Shown here piece after piece: positions 54,006 through 64,000 of a stretch of 64,000 bases of DNA. Positions within the stretch are counted from its first letter, which is position 1, and the number at the start of each line of letters is the position of its first letter. The stretch is from Mycobacterium sp. 1100029.7 (lineage in GTDB: Bacteria > Actinomycetota > Actinomycetes > Mycobacteriales > Mycobacteriaceae), in contig NZ_LZSC01000048.1 in NCBI RefSeq assembly GCF_001665235.1, forward strand, positions 119,894-183,893, given 5' to 3'. The translations under genes and the position numbers were made by a program. The notes under the pieces are model-generated. The model ran no database searches. It was not told the DNA's origin and was given only the letters and a program-made list of their open reading frames with translations.

Positions 54006-55121
54006 ATGACAGTCGACACCATTCTTGTCACCGGCGCGTTCGGACAGGTGGGCAAGCGATGCGCGCAGATTCTGCTCGACCGGGGCCGGAGGGTCATCGC
54101 GACCGACCTACACAACGACAAAACCGTTGCGGTGCAAAAAGAGTTGTCGGCCGGCGCGCCACCCGAGGCCCTGATACCCGCCTACGTCGATCTGCTGGAT
54201 GCCGATGCGGTACGCGAGCTGATCGAAGCCCATCAGCCGCAGGCCATCGTCCACTTGGCGGCGGTGGTCTCGCCGGTGTCCTATCGCAACCCCGGTCTGG
54301 CCAGACGGGTCAACGTCGGAGGCACCGAAAATCTGTTGGCGGCTGCCGCGACGCTGCCGCGTAAACCGTTGTTCCTGATGGCTTCCAGTGCCGCGGTCTA
54401 CGGCTCGCGCAATCCGCACCGGTATCCCGAGCGCATCACCCCCGACACCCCGGTGAATCCCATTGACCAGTATGGGCAGGACAAAGTGCTCGCGGAGGCG
54501 GCGATTCGGGCCAGCGGCCTGCCGCACGCCCTGTACCGGCTGGCGGGGGTCATCTCACCGGACACCCAGTCCGGCGGAGTCGATCCCGACAACTTGGTGA
54601 TCATGCGCTCGATGCCCGTCGACAATCGACTGCACGCTGTAGACGCTCGCGATGCCGCGCTGGCTTTTGCCAACGGCGTCGATCGCGAGACCGCGATCTC
54701 CGGTAAGGCATTGCTGATCGGGGGAAACGAGACGTGCGTGATGCTCGAGCATGAGCTCGAAGGCGACTTGATGAGCGCGGTCGGTCTGGGCCGCCTCGGT
54801 GCATCGGTGGGCCTGCCGGGTGATCCCGACGACGACCGCGGCTGGAGTTTCACCGGCTGGTACGACACCACCGAAGCCCAAGCACTGCTTGACTTTCAGG
54901 AACACGACTGGCGTCAGACCATGGACTGGGTCGCGCAATCCCAGGGAAAGGTGCGCATCGCCTTGCGCGCGCTGGGTCCGATACTTCGCCCCGTGCTGCG
55001 CATCGTGATCAAGCTGCAGAACCGCGCCGAGGGGCGCGGCCCCTACGCCGACCCGTGGGCGATGATCGAAAACAAATATGGGCCAGCCGCACTAGCGCAC
55101 GCCGACAAGCAAGCAGACTAG
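54006..55121 (+). CDS. NAD-dependent epimerase/dehydratase (extended SDR)
   Basis: A 371-aa extended short-chain dehydrogenase. TGAFGQVGKRCAQILL (Gly-rich NAD motif), HLAAVVSPVSYRN, SSAAVYGS and YGQDK (Tyr-x3-Lys) are in order. The C-terminal ~70 residues include a helical extension after the usual end (LRALGPILRPVLRIVIKLQNRAEGRGPYADPW). It may act on sugar nucleotides or 3-beta-hydroxysteroids. Probable transcript with the SnoaL-like gene. Confidence 0.85.
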   Translation: MTVDTILVTGAFGQVGKRCAQILLDRGRRVIATDLHNDKTVAVQKELSAGAPPEALIPAYVDLLDADAVRELIEAHQPQAIVHLAAVVSPVSYRNPGLARRVNVGGTENLLAAAATLPRKPLFLMASSAAVYGSRNPHRYPERITPDTPVNPIDQYGQDKVLAEAAIRASGLPHALYRLAGVISPDTQSGGVDPDNLVIMRSMPVDNRLHAVDARDAALAFANGVDRETAISGKALLIGGNETCVMLEHELEGDLMSAVGLGRLGASVGLPGDPDDDRGWSFTGWYDTTEAQALLDFQEHDWRQTMDWVAQSQGKVRIALRALGPILRPVLRIVIKLQNRAEGRGPYADPWAMIENKYGPAALAHADKQAD

Positions 55122-55161
55122 CCGCGGGACGCGAAAAACACTGCACGCCCGAAACGCCTAC

Positions 55162-56235
55162 CTAGGCTCGTTGAGCCGCAACCTGCTGCATCCGCTCCTC
55201 GCTCGGGAGCACCGGGCCGTCATCGAGGGTCTCGTCGATGCCCAGCTCGGCCAGACCCACCTGGGTGAGCATGGACGTGCCATACGCGGCGAGCATCAGC
55301 TTTTGGTCGTCGCTGTGGCCGGCGTCGACGAGCATCGCGCCGATCAGGCAGATCACCGCCATTTTGTAGGCGTTGAAGGCGCGATACCACGAGCGATTCT
55401 GCAGCGTGATGCCACTGGCCGCTTGGTAGTGGCGCAGCAGCGCCTCGATGTTCAGCGCATCCGGGTGACTGGTGATGCCGACGGGCTGCATCCAGAGCAG
55501 CTCCAGCCAACCGATGTCGGTGAGGGGGTCGCCGACTGTCGTCATCTCCCAGTCGAAAACCGCGCTGACTTCACCGTCAATGAACGCGAAGTTGCCGGGC
55601 TTGGCGTCGCCGTGGACGAGGGTGACTTGGGGATACTGCGCGGGTGTGCTGTCGCGCAGCGCGGAGAGGAGTCGCTCTAAGGCGGGCAGTGAATCGCGCT
55701 TGACGCGATCCATTTCGGCGGCCCAATGGTTGAGTTCTCGCCGCAGATGGTCGCTGCCGTCGTCGAGAGCCACGAGCCCGGTGCGTCCCACATCGACGGA
55801 GTGGATGGCCGCCAGCTGTTCGGCGAGGCTTTGACACATCCGCACCACCGTCTCGTCGGTCGCTCCGGCCGGTGCCTCCATCTCGTAGACGTCGCCGCCG
55901 ACACGTTCCATCACGAAGAACGGCCGGCCCAGCACCTCGCCGCTGTCTTCGAGCCACAACGCCTTGGGCACCCGAACGGCGCTGCCCTGCAACGCGCGCA
56001 GGATGTCGAACTGACGGACCAGGTCGTAGGGTTCCAGCAGCGCCGGGGGCTTCGGCCGCGACCGCAGCACGACGTCCTGGGATCCGTTGTCCGTCACGAC
56101 GGTCAGCACCATCATCTCCGCCGAATGCCCGAAGGTCACTCGATCGAGACCCTCGACACGAACAGCACCGGCGTCGGGCAGTTGGGTGCGTAGCCAATCG
56201 GTCAACCGGTCGGCGACATCGCGGTCCGGGGTCAC
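55162..56235 (-). CDS. APH-fold phosphotransferase (ACAD10-like)
   Basis: A 357-aa kinase of the aminoglycoside-phosphotransferase superfamily. The catalytic motif VTLVHGDAKPGNFAF and the metal Asp in VFDWEMTTVGDP are complete; ATP-site Lys replaced region (VVLRSRPKPP) has Lys. Relatives of this type are found with acyl-CoA dehydrogenases and sterol genes and may phosphorylate hydroxy-acyl-CoA. It overlaps the upstream gene (56232) by four bases. Substrate not known. Confidence 0.82.
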   Translation of the reverse strand: MTPDRDVADRLTDWLRTQLPDAGAVRVEGLDRVTFGHSAEMMVLTVVTDNGSQDVVLRSRPKPPALLEPYDLVRQFDILRALQGSAVRVPKALWLEDSGEVLGRPFFVMERVGGDVYEMEAPAGATDETVVRMCQSLAEQLAAIHSVDVGRTGLVALDDGSDHLRRELNHWAAEMDRVKRDSLPALERLLSALRDSTPAQYPQVTLVHGDAKPGNFAFIDGEVSAVFDWEMTTVGDPLTDIGWLELLWMQPVGITSHPDALNIEALLRHYQAASGITLQNRSWYRAFNAYKMAVICLIGAMLVDAGHSDDQKLMLAAYGTSMLTQVGLAELGIDETLDDGPVLPSEERMQQVAAQRA

Positions 56236-57362
56236 TGATTCCCACCATCCTCCGGCAACCGCTGCACCGGCGTTTTGTCTTGAGTGAAGGCCGACATGTC
56301 CATCGCCGTCCAGTTCGGGTAGCGGGCGTAACCGTGCCCGCCCATCAGCAATTCGAAGATGCCCCAGCCCGTATCGCCGTCGAGGTCGAACCGCATCAGT
56401 TGATCCAGCGCCATCGATTTGCCTTCGGTCTCGTCGAGCTGCGCGGAATCGTTGCTGTCCCAGTGAAAGTGGATGAAGTAGCCGCCACGGCCGAGGTCCT
56501 GATATTGACAGTGCGCCATCGGCAGCCCGTAGTAGGCATTGACATGCTGGTGCGGGGTGTCCGCCGTGACGCGGTAAGTCGCGCCGTCCTCGTCGGTGAA
56601 GACGAGCATCGCGCGGGCGGGCCGTTTGCGGTCGCCGTCGAATTCGACGTCATGCTCGATCTTGACGAACCGCTTGGACAGCGTTCCGTCGTTATACGTG
56701 ATGCCCCCGTCCACATAATTCACTGTCCCGTCACAAGATTCGATGATCCACGCTTCGATCGCCCGGTCTTCGAAGCCGGCGTCAAGCCACAGCCAGAAGT
56801 CGATCTTGTCCGAGACCCGGACACCGAACGTCCGGTCCCGGCCACCATGGAAGCCGTCGACGCTGATCCGTTCGCCATCGATCTGCACCCAACCGCTCCA
56901 CCTGCCGGGCTCTTTCATGTGATACATGTCAGCCAGCGTCCGGCCGTCGGAATCGCGCACCTTCATGGGCAACAACTCCCACATCGGCGCGGTGGGTTCG
57001 TAGTACAGCTCCCACGCGATGCCGGAATCGTTGGCCTCAACGTCAAGACGCCACTTCTTGAGGGGTTCGACGCAGGTCCAGCGCATCGGTCCGGCGCTCA
57101 GATCAGCGCGATCGGTTCCGCGGACGGGGCGGCCGGCCAAAAGATCCCAATGCCGGCCGTCGGCCAGACTCACTTTGACGTAGCCCAGCCCGGTGCCGGT
57201 GTTGGGGTTGTTGCCGTAGCCACTCGCCAACAACAGGGCGCCGTCGGGCGAGGCCGCGAAGAAGTAGCAGCGATCTGACCACGTCGGGTCGGGATCATGC
57301 ACCTGATCGAATGTCGTCGGCAGCTGATGGGTGAATGACTCATCGGCGGCGCTGTAAACCAT
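56232..57362 (-). CDS. Conserved protein of unknown function (beta-rich)
   Basis: A 376-aa protein I do not recognise by name. It is rich in Trp and Asp, with many beta strands (YVKVSLADGRHWDLL, MRWTCVEPLKKWRLDVEAN, DKIDFWLWLDAGFEDRAIEAWIIES), recalling the two-domain CrtC/lipocalin-like (AttH, DUF7064/7065) proteins. No signal peptide or membrane segment. It overlaps the APH-fold gene by four bases, so the two act together, perhaps on a lipid-like compound. ATG 57362 is used. Confidence 0.6.
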   Translation of the reverse strand: MVYSAADESFTHQLPTTFDQVHDPDPTWSDRCYFFAASPDGALLLASGYGNNPNTGTGLGYVKVSLADGRHWDLLAGRPVRGTDRADLSAGPMRWTCVEPLKKWRLDVEANDSGIAWELYYEPTAPMWELLPMKVRDSDGRTLADMYHMKEPGRWSGWVQIDGERISVDGFHGGRDRTFGVRVSDKIDFWLWLDAGFEDRAIEAWIIESCDGTVNYVDGGITYNDGTLSKRFVKIEHDVEFDGDRKRPARAMLVFTDEDGATYRVTADTPHQHVNAYYGLPMAHCQYQDLGRGGYFIHFHWDSNDSAQLDETEGKSMALDQLMRFDLDGDTGWGIFELLMGGHGYARYPNWTAMDMSAFTQDKTPVQRLPEDGGNQ

Positions 57363-57499
57363 GGAGTCCTTTCTGTGGAGGATCGAAATTCACTGTCGTC
57401 GAATGAGTTTCGCGGGTGCCGCCGCACTGGTGGAAATTCGTCGTCGAACCTTGCGCATCAGATATCCAACGGCACAACACATCCCGTACTATCGCTGCT

Positions 57500-58120
57500 A
57501 TGGAGCCGAGCCGGTGGTGGGGCGACGACCGCGCGATCCTCGACGACGAGGAGGCGCGCCGGCGCCTGCTGGACGCCGCGGGCCGGTGCATCGTGCGTCG
57601 GGGTAATGCCCAGATTCGGATGGCCGAGGTTGCCGACGAGGCCGGCGTTTCCCGCTCGACGCTGTACCGATACTTTCCCAACCGCGACGAGGTCCTGCTG
57701 GGCCTGATGCTGGCACGGGTCGACACCGCGCTGGGCGAATTGGTCGACTCGCTGCAGCACCCCGACGATCCGGCCCACTCGTTGCCCGAGATGGTGCTGG
57801 CACGCGTGGAGTCGGTGGCCGGCAATCCGCTGAACGAGGCGTTGTTCTCCGCCGAGAGCACCGCGGTCCCCGCGGCCTTGGCGCTGGGATCCGAGCCGAT
57901 GGTGGAGCTGCTGCTGACGCATTACGGGCCGCTGCTGCGGCAGTGGCAGCAGGCGGGCACGTTGCACGCCGACCTCGATCCTCGGTCGATCGTCGAGTGG
58001 TTGAGTGCGACGACGTTGTTCCTGCTCGGACCCGGATGGCGGCAGCGTTCCGGGTCCGACAAACGCGAGTTCGTGGAGCAGTTTCTGGTGCGGGCCCTGG
58101 TGCCACAGATCAGACATTAG
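57500..58120 (+). CDS. TetR-family regulator
   Basis: A 206-aa TetR regulator. HTH: IRMAEVADEAGVSRSTLYRYFPNRDEVLLGLM. It is divergent from the 56232/55162 pair, with 137 bases between, and upstream of an APH-fold kinase. ATG 57500 is used; the frame is open to 57416. Inverted GTCTG/CAGAC elements just downstream (58112-58144) may be its site. It probably controls either or both neighbouring units. Confidence 0.84.
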   Translation: MEPSRWWGDDRAILDDEEARRRLLDAAGRCIVRRGNAQIRMAEVADEAGVSRSTLYRYFPNRDEVLLGLMLARVDTALGELVDSLQHPDDPAHSLPEMVLARVESVAGNPLNEALFSAESTAVPAALALGSEPMVELLLTHYGPLLRQWQQAGTLHADLDPRSIVEWLSATTLFLLGPGWRQRSGSDKREFVEQFLVRALVPQIRH

Positions 58121-58144
58121 TCTCACTTTGTCTGATGTCCAGAC
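58112..58144. promoter_or_regulatory. GTCTG/CAGAC inverted elements before the APH-fold gene
   Basis: AGACATTAGTCT (58112-58123) and GTCTG-N5-CAGAC (58130-58144) lie over the end of tetR and ahead of the kinase gene. They may form a double operator. Confidence 0.4.
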
Positions 58145-58187
58145 GTTAAGCTATTTTTGTCCTGGCAACTCCACAGGACGGACAGTG

Positions 58188-59321
58188 ATGACAAATTGCG
58201 TTGAACAGGCTCGCTCCGTCGTCGGCCTCGCGGCTCACCTCGGCCGGGGCGTCGGCCGGGTCACCGCCGACGCCGTCGTGGGCAGCCGGGCCGGACTGCC
58301 CCGCACGGTTGCCGATCTCAACACCGCAGTGCTCTCACGGGTCCTGGGCCGCACCGTCAAGTCGATGCGCGTCCTGAAAAGCGATTCGGGGACATCGTCG
58401 CGGGCCCAGCTGGTACTGACCGGCAACGACGTACCGGAGTCGGTCTTCGTCAAGCTTGCGGCACAGACCGCCGCGACCCGGCTGATGGGTGAGCTCGGCC
58501 GGCTGGGCAGCACCGAAGTGCGGTTCTACAGCCAACTCGCCGCCGAACTCCCCGGCGTCCCGACCGCGTACGGGACCGCATTCGACCCCTGGACCGGTCG
58601 CTACCTGTTGGTGCTGGAAGACCTTCCCCCATCGTGCGTTTTCCCCGACACGTTGCACCCGCTGTCGACTGACCAGGCCGGCCTGATCGTCGAGTTACTG
58701 GCCACGCTGCACGGAACCTTCTGGAATCGCATGCGGCAGAACGGGCGCGGGCCGCTGGGCTGGCTCTACACGCCGTCGGGCGACGTCACCTCGCTGCTGA
58801 CCGGCTCCCTGATGACGACCTCGATGAAACGGCTCGGCGAGCGGACCACGATACCGGTGGAGAAAGGGCGATTCATCGCCGAGAACTACCGCGCGGTCGC
58901 GGCGTTGATCGACGCTCCCCCACACACCGTCATGCACGGCGACGCGCATCCGGGCAACATGTACTTCCGCGACGACGAGGCGGGACTGCTGGACTGGCAA
59001 GCCATGCGGCGCGGGCACCCGTCCCGCGAGCTGGCCTACACGCTGATCACCAGTATGACGACCGAAGACCGTCGCGGCGCCCAACGCGACCTGCTCGACA
59101 CTTACCGCCAGGCACTTTCGGCGGCCGGTGGACCCGAGCTGGACGGCGACGACCTTTGGCTGCGATACCGGCAAGGCGCGCTCTACGCCTATGTCGCGCC
59201 GCTGATCACCGCGGGGATGGGCGGCATGCAGGTCGAAGACATTGCCATGGAGGGCCTGCGACGCGGCGTCGACGCTCTCGATGATCTGGAAACCGTTGCA
59301 GTTCTTAAAGGTTCGCTGTAG
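58188..59321 (+). CDS. APH-fold phosphotransferase
   Basis: A 377-aa kinase of the aminoglycoside-phosphotransferase fold. ATP-site Lys in VFVKLAAQ, catalytic HTVMHGDAHPGNMYF (His-x-Asp-x4-Asn) and metal Asp in LLDWQAMRRG are all present. ATG 58188 has AGGACGG upstream. It is preceded by the TetR gene with 67 bases between, and is convergent with the aldo-keto reductase gene (two-base gap). Substrate unknown. Confidence 0.82.
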   Translation: MTNCVEQARSVVGLAAHLGRGVGRVTADAVVGSRAGLPRTVADLNTAVLSRVLGRTVKSMRVLKSDSGTSSRAQLVLTGNDVPESVFVKLAAQTAATRLMGELGRLGSTEVRFYSQLAAELPGVPTAYGTAFDPWTGRYLLVLEDLPPSCVFPDTLHPLSTDQAGLIVELLATLHGTFWNRMRQNGRGPLGWLYTPSGDVTSLLTGSLMTTSMKRLGERTTIPVEKGRFIAENYRAVAALIDAPPHTVMHGDAHPGNMYFRDDEAGLLDWQAMRRGHPSRELAYTLITSMTTEDRRGAQRDLLDTYRQALSAAGGPELDGDDLWLRYRQGALYAYVAPLITAGMGGMQVEDIAMEGLRRGVDALDDLETVAVLKGSL

Positions 59322-59323
59322 AC

Positions 59324-60295
<972 letters not shown>

Positions 60296-60361
60296 GGCGC
60301 GTTCTCCTGTCGTCGGCCGGTAGCGTGGCGCTGTGTACCGCGTCGAGCTTCCCGCGATCTG

Positions 60362-61696
60362 ATGGACCACGCAAACACCGCACCACCCGAGCGCAATCTG
60401 GCGGTCGATTACTACCGGGTGTCCGGCGTGATCCTGATTGTGCTGGGCCACTGGCTCGCCGGATCCGTGACCTACCAGGACGGATATTTCGGCCGGCAGA
60501 ACCCGCTTGTCGACATGCCCTGGACACAATGGCTGACCTGGCCGTTCCAGGCGGTCCCGACCTTCTTTCTGGTGGCCGGATACGCGGGCGCAGTGTCCTG
60601 GACGCATCACCGCGAAACGGGCGGGGTCTCGCGGCAAAGCTGGCTGCGCCGCCGGTTGGCCCGGGTGTTGGGCCCGACGCTGGTCTACGCCGTTGCGGTT
60701 TCGGCGGCGGTGCTCGTCGCCAAGGCCTGCGGCGTCGGTGCATCGATACTCGAGTACGCGGGGTGGGCCGTGGCGATGCACCTGTGGTTCCTCGCCGTCT
60801 ACGTTTTGGTGGTGTCGCTTACTCCGATTGCCGTTGGCGCACAACGGCGTTGGGGTTTGCTGGTTCCGGTAGCGCTGGCCGTCGCGGTCGCTGTGGTAGA
60901 CACCGTGTTGAAGCGGGGCCCATTGCACGACCTCGGTTGGCTGAACTATCTGTTGTGCTGGGGCACGCTTTATCAGCTCGGAATCGCTTGGCACGGTGGG
61001 CTATTGACAGGTCGCCGGCCGGTGCTGCTGGCTGCCGGCGCTGGGACGGCTCTCGCATTGCTGATCTGGCTGGGCGGCTACCCGGTCAGCATGATCGGTG
61101 TTCCCGGCCAAGCCGTGCAGAACACGTCACCCCCGACGGTGGCCATGCTGGCATTCGGATGCGCACAGGCCGCACTCGCGATGACCGCCGCGCCCGCCCT
61201 CAATCGCGTCCTGCGCTCGACCGCGATCCGACGGGTGCTCACCGTCGGCAACGACAACGTGATGGCCCTTTACCTGTGGCACATGATTCCGGTCGTGATC
61301 GTGGCGGTCCTTGGCTACCCGGCGGGTTTGTTCCCGCAGCCGAGCGAGGGCAGCGCCACCTGGTGGCTGGTCCGGTTGGAATGGGTCGCCATCCTGGGCC
61401 TCGTCACGGTTGTGGAGATGGTGTTGTTGTACCTGGGTCGACGGGTGTTTGCCGCGCCGCTGCCGATGCTCGGCATCCCACTCGGGCAGCGCTGGACCGA
61501 GCCGATCATGGTGCTGGGCGTCGTGATGGCGGCGTACGGCCTGGAATACGTCGCCGCCGACGGGTTCGCCCCGGACGGGAAATTCCCGTGGCTGACCGCC
61601 GCCGTCTTCGCCGTCGGCGTCGTGCTGGTCGCGCTTCGCCCGGCCGATTCACATCGCCCGTTGTCAGTCGGATCGGCCGGGCCGCCGATCGCTTGA
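60362..61696 (+). CDS. Membrane acyltransferase (acyltransferase 3)
   Basis: A 444-aa integral membrane protein with about ten hydrophobic helices. The start region [17 protein letters not shown] carries the Arg and the catalytic-type His of the acyltransferase-3 family, which acylate cell-wall sugars and lipids; [14 protein letters not shown] and [10 protein letters not shown] are further conserved places. ATG 60362 is used. It precedes a SnoaL-like gene by 19 bases, so both could be in one transcript. Confidence 0.85.
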   Translation: MDHANTAPPERNLAVDYYRVSGVILIVLGHWLAGSVTYQDGYFGRQNPLVDMPWTQWLTWPFQAVPTFFLVAGYAGAVSWTHHRETGGVSRQSWLRRRLARVLGPTLVYAVAVSAAVLVAKACGVGASILEYAGWAVAMHLWFLAVYVLVVSLTPIAVGAQRRWGLLVPVALAVAVAVVDTVLKRGPLHDLGWLNYLLCWGTLYQLGIAWHGGLLTGRRPVLLAAGAGTALALLIWLGGYPVSMIGVPGQAVQNTSPPTVAMLAFGCAQAALAMTAAPALNRVLRSTAIRRVLTVGNDNVMALYLWHMIPVVIVAVLGYPAGLFPQPSEGSATWWLVRLEWVAILGLVTVVEMVLLYLGRRVFAAPLPMLGIPLGQRWTEPIMVLGVVMAAYGLEYVAADGFAPDGKFPWLTAAVFAVGVVLVALRPADSHRPLSVGSAGPPIA

Positions 61697-61715
61697 CACC
61701 GGCTAGCGTCGACGC

Positions 61716-62084
61716 ATGGCTAAGCTGAATCAACCACAGCCACAACATGTTTTCGAGATCGTCGACACCATGGATCTCGACAAGCTTGCCACGCTGTTCG
61801 CCGAAGATGCTCGGGTGACCTTCGGCAACGAGCCCCCGTATAAAGGTCTGAGCGAGATCCGGGACGGCGTCAAGGGCTTCTTCGACACGATTGCGGGAAT
61901 TCAGCACACGCTGCTGCGCGTTTGGCGGATCGACGATGACACGATCGTCCACGTGACCGCGACGTACCAGCGAAAAGACGGGACCGAGGTCACGCTGCCG
62001 GCGGCGACCATCTACCACGCGGACGACAACGGGAAGATCGACGAATACCAGGTGTTCCTCGATGTGACACCGATTTACGTGTGA
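61716..62084 (+). CDS. SnoaL/NTF2-like protein
   Basis: A 122-aa NTF2-fold protein: VFEIVDTMDLDKLATLFAEDARVTFGNEPPYKGLSEI then DDTIVHVTATYQRKDGTEV. ATG 61716. Third NTF2-fold gene in the window; they are not close copies. It converges on the TetR gene at 62094. Confidence 0.78.
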   Translation: MAKLNQPQPQHVFEIVDTMDLDKLATLFAEDARVTFGNEPPYKGLSEIRDGVKGFFDTIAGIQHTLLRVWRIDDDTIVHVTATYQRKDGTEVTLPAATIYHADDNGKIDEYQVFLDVTPIYV

Positions 62085-62093
62085 GGCAACGCG

Positions 62094-62738
62094 TTAACTC
62101 TCGGCGAAGGTGCCGTCGGGCAGCGGACGCCGGCAGACCGCACGCGCCTCGTCGGCGCTGAGCCCGAACAGCCGCAGCACGTTTTCGGTGACCACATCGG
62201 CGGCATGCGCGTCGTCGCGCCCCGGATCGTCGCGCAGCAGCTTGCCAAGCCCCAACAGCGCGCCGCCGGCCATGGCCAGCGCGAGTTCCGGGTCATCGAC
62301 ATCGAAGCGGCCGGCGACCATGCCCGACTTGATGTCACGCAGCGCGCGGGGAGCCAGGCCGCGCTCCGAGGACAGCAACTCCGGTCCATGCGCCAATAAA
62401 ATCTCGCTCTCCTGCGGGCGTTGCCGAAACAGCCGCCCGGTCAGCCGGAAACTGGCGGCGAAGGTTTCCGCCGGGTCTTCGATCGACGCGGTGAGACGGT
62501 CCAGCATCGCCCCGTGGGCGTCGAGCACATCGGCCACCGCGGCCTCGAACAGCTGCTCCTTGCTGTCGAAGTGGTTGTAGAAGGAACCCATCCCGACATC
62601 GGCCGCCCGGGTGATTTCCAGCACCGGCACGTTCGTCTTCCCTTCCGCGATCAATCGCTGCGCGGCGCTGATCAACGCCGCACGGGTGCGCCGCTTGCGC
62701 CGCTCCAAGCGGTTCGGTGAGTCGGCCTCGTCGGTCAT
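62094..62738 (-). CDS. TetR-family regulator
   Basis: A 214-aa TetR regulator. N-terminal HTH region: RTRAALISAAQRLIAEGKTNVPVLEITRAADVGMGSFYNHFDSKE. It is divergent from the VOC gene at 62821 with an 82-base gap that holds two copies of GATTTCGTCAG; it should control itself and that gene. ATG 62738 is used. Confidence 0.86.
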   Translation of the reverse strand: MTDEADSPNRLERRKRRTRAALISAAQRLIAEGKTNVPVLEITRAADVGMGSFYNHFDSKEQLFEAAVADVLDAHGAMLDRLTASIEDPAETFAASFRLTGRLFRQRPQESEILLAHGPELLSSERGLAPRALRDIKSGMVAGRFDVDDPELALAMAGGALLGLGKLLRDDPGRDDAHAADVVTENVLRLFGLSADEARAVCRRPLPDGTFAES

Positions 62739-62764
62739 CTTGTCGAGTATGCATCACTGTTGAG

Positions 62765-62818
62765 GATTTCGTCAGAACCCTTGACTGAACGTTGACTCGT
62801 ATGTGACGATTTCGTCAG
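62765..62818. promoter_or_regulatory. Two GATTTCGTCAG repeats between tetR and the VOC gene
   Basis: Direct copies at 62765-62775 and 62808-62818, 43 bases apart, flanking TTGACTGAAC and GTTGACT. A likely operator of the TetR protein in the divergent promoter. Confidence 0.5.
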
Positions 62819-62820
62819 TT

Positions 62821-64000
62821 ATGTTGGCCCAGGCGAAGCACCCCCACCGTGACCTGCACAGCGAGCAGGGCGCACGGCCCGGCGAACCCTCCGGCCGGTC
62901 GCGCAATCCGGTGATCAAAGTCGTCGATATCGCGTGGCTGGAGTTCGAGAAGCCCGACCTGTCGCGCGCCCAAGCGTTCGCGCGGGCCTTCGGCTTCCAT
63001 TCGGCACACCACAGTCCGGACGAGATTCAGTTACGCGGCACCCAAGCCGGTGCGCCGTGCGTGATCATCCGGCGCGGAACGCGAGCACGCTTCGCCGGCG
63101 TGGCCTTTCGGGCCGGCGACGAGCCGGACGTGCTGCGGCTGGCCGACAACTTCGGCGTCCGCGCGCGACCGCTACCCCCTGGCCTCGGCGGCCTGTCGGT
63201 CGACCTGGTCGACCCCGCCGGCATGCCGGTCGGGTCGACCTGGTCGACCCCGCCGGCATGCCGGTCCGGGTGGTCGCCGGTATGCACACCTTGCCCGCAC
63301 TCCCTGACCAGCCGGTTCATTCGTTCAATTTCGGGAGCAGCGTTGCGCGCGTCAACGCCGGGCAGCGTCCGGCCCGCGTTCCCGCTCGGGTGCAACGCCT
63401 GGGTCATCTGGTGGTGCAGACGACGAAATACCGGGAAACGCTGAACTGGTATCTGGACAACCTGGGGATGATCGTCAGCGACTTCTTGTTCTTTCCCGGG
63501 CAGCGCGAGCGCGGACCGACGATGAGCTTCGTCCGCTGCGACCGGGGATCGAGACCCGCCGATCACCACACGCTGGCGCTGGCCCTGGGCCCGGCGAATC
63601 GTTACGTCCATTCGGCATATCAGGTCAGCGATCTCGATGCCCTGGCGGCCGGCGGCGAATACCTCGGTGCGCGCGGCTATTTCCGGTCGTGGGGCATCGG
63701 CAGGCACATCCAGGGCAGTCAGATCTTCGACTACTGGCGCGATCCCGACGGCTTCCTGGTCGAACACTTCGCCGACGGCGACCGGTTCGACCACACGGTC
63801 ACCCCAGGCTGGGCGCCGTTGGGTGCGTCAGGGCTGGCTCAATGGGGGCCGCCGGCAACCAAGGATTTCCTCGGTACCGACCTGAAATCGGCTCGCCACG
63901 AACTGGTTTCAATAGTCGCCGCACTGCGCGGTCCGCACCACGGAAATGGTCATGAGGTAGGCACCTTCAGTAGTCCGATGAGTCGGCGGATATCGAATTC
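62821..64000 (+). pseudogene. VOC/extradiol-dioxygenase gene broken by a 35-bp duplication (runs off the window)
   Basis: A two-domain VOC protein of the 2,3-dihydroxybiphenyl-dioxygenase type. The first frame (start ATG 62821; KVVDIAWLEFEKPDLSRAQAFARAFG) runs to about 63200. After a 35-bp tandem duplication (63198-63266) the correct sequence goes on in another frame: VVAGMHTLPALPDQPVH, then LGHLVVQTTKYRETLNWYLDNLG, DHHTLALALG and LVEHFADGD, carrying the His, His and Glu metal ligands. The second frame is open to position 64000. Unless the duplication is an assembly error, the gene is disrupted. The C-terminal domain alone has its metal ligands. Confidence 0.75.
63198..63266 (+). repeat. 35-bp period tandem duplication
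   Basis: The 34 bases at 63198-63231 are repeated exactly at 63233-63266 (period 35). Removing one unit restores one continuous reading frame across the VOC gene. Confidence 0.9.

Noticed and set aside
63995..64000. GAATTC at the very end of the window
   Set aside because: A chance restriction site at the window end; no sign of vector sequence.

Overview
The window is chromosomal DNA from a mycobacterium. The GC-rich sequence, MmpS/MmpL pair, DosR-DosS-FdxA-universal stress-Acg dormancy genes, rifampin ADP-ribosyltransferase (Arr), a close relative of M. tuberculosis Rv2002 (FabG3) and many acyl-CoA and TetR genes all point there. A sequence matching the actinobacterial dif site (26612-26639) suggests the replication terminus. 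The FabG3/FdxA/USP/Acg genes fit this, because their M. tuberculosis relatives (Rv2002-Rv2032) lie about half a chromosome from the origin.

Layout. 0-2.2 kb: first two genes (jetA, jetB) of a Wadjet anti-plasmid operon that runs off the left edge. 2.5-17.8 kb: mostly single metabolic or regulatory genes: M42 peptidase, alpha/beta hydrolase, two c-di-GMP GGDEF/EAL proteins, MFS exporter, GNAT, a 45-aa peptide with a GRDP-like partner, lipoprotein, DHFR-like protein, GMC oxidoreductase, MpaB-type oxygenase and Arr. 17.9-26.6 kb: an AT-richer, self-contained mobile element. It has three transposition genes (active tyrosine recombinase, XRE-type HTH, zinc-finger recombinase-like protein) in one operon with an SMC-like ATPase, a HEAT-like histidine kinase and a receiver-domain/aminoglycoside-phosphotransferase-like kinase. 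A HEPN-motif protein faces this operon. I think this is the novel system in the window: a probable defence phosphorelay whose output is a small-molecule or protein kinase, inserted directly beside dif.

27-36 kb: CobW GTPase framed by repeated GTCAC-N-GTGAC palindromes, an AhpD-like protein, an ECF sigma factor with a secreted cupin, and an alkylation-damage cluster (two alkylguanine methyltransferases, an oxygenase of the nucleic-acid dioxygenase type, and a second ECF sigma factor). An aldehyde dehydrogenase and an HSL-type esterase follow. 35.7-39.9 kb: TetR-MmpS-MmpL efflux/lipid export unit with the same triple-TGCA element before tetR and before mmpS. 39.9-47.4 kb: FabG3 and a DosR-type dormancy cluster with a near-perfect DosR box before fdxA.

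47-64 kb: antiporter, hotdog protein, acyl-CoA dehydrogenase, several TetR regulators, MDR dehydrogenase, SnoaL-like proteins, epimerase, two APH-fold kinases, aldo-keto reductase and a membrane acyltransferase, probably lipid or sterol-type metabolism. Two genes here look broken: a thioesterase remnant at 53.1 kb (one-base frameshift) and a VOC/extradiol-dioxygenase gene at 62.8 kb (35-bp tandem duplication). I see no tRNA, rRNA or CRISPR array.
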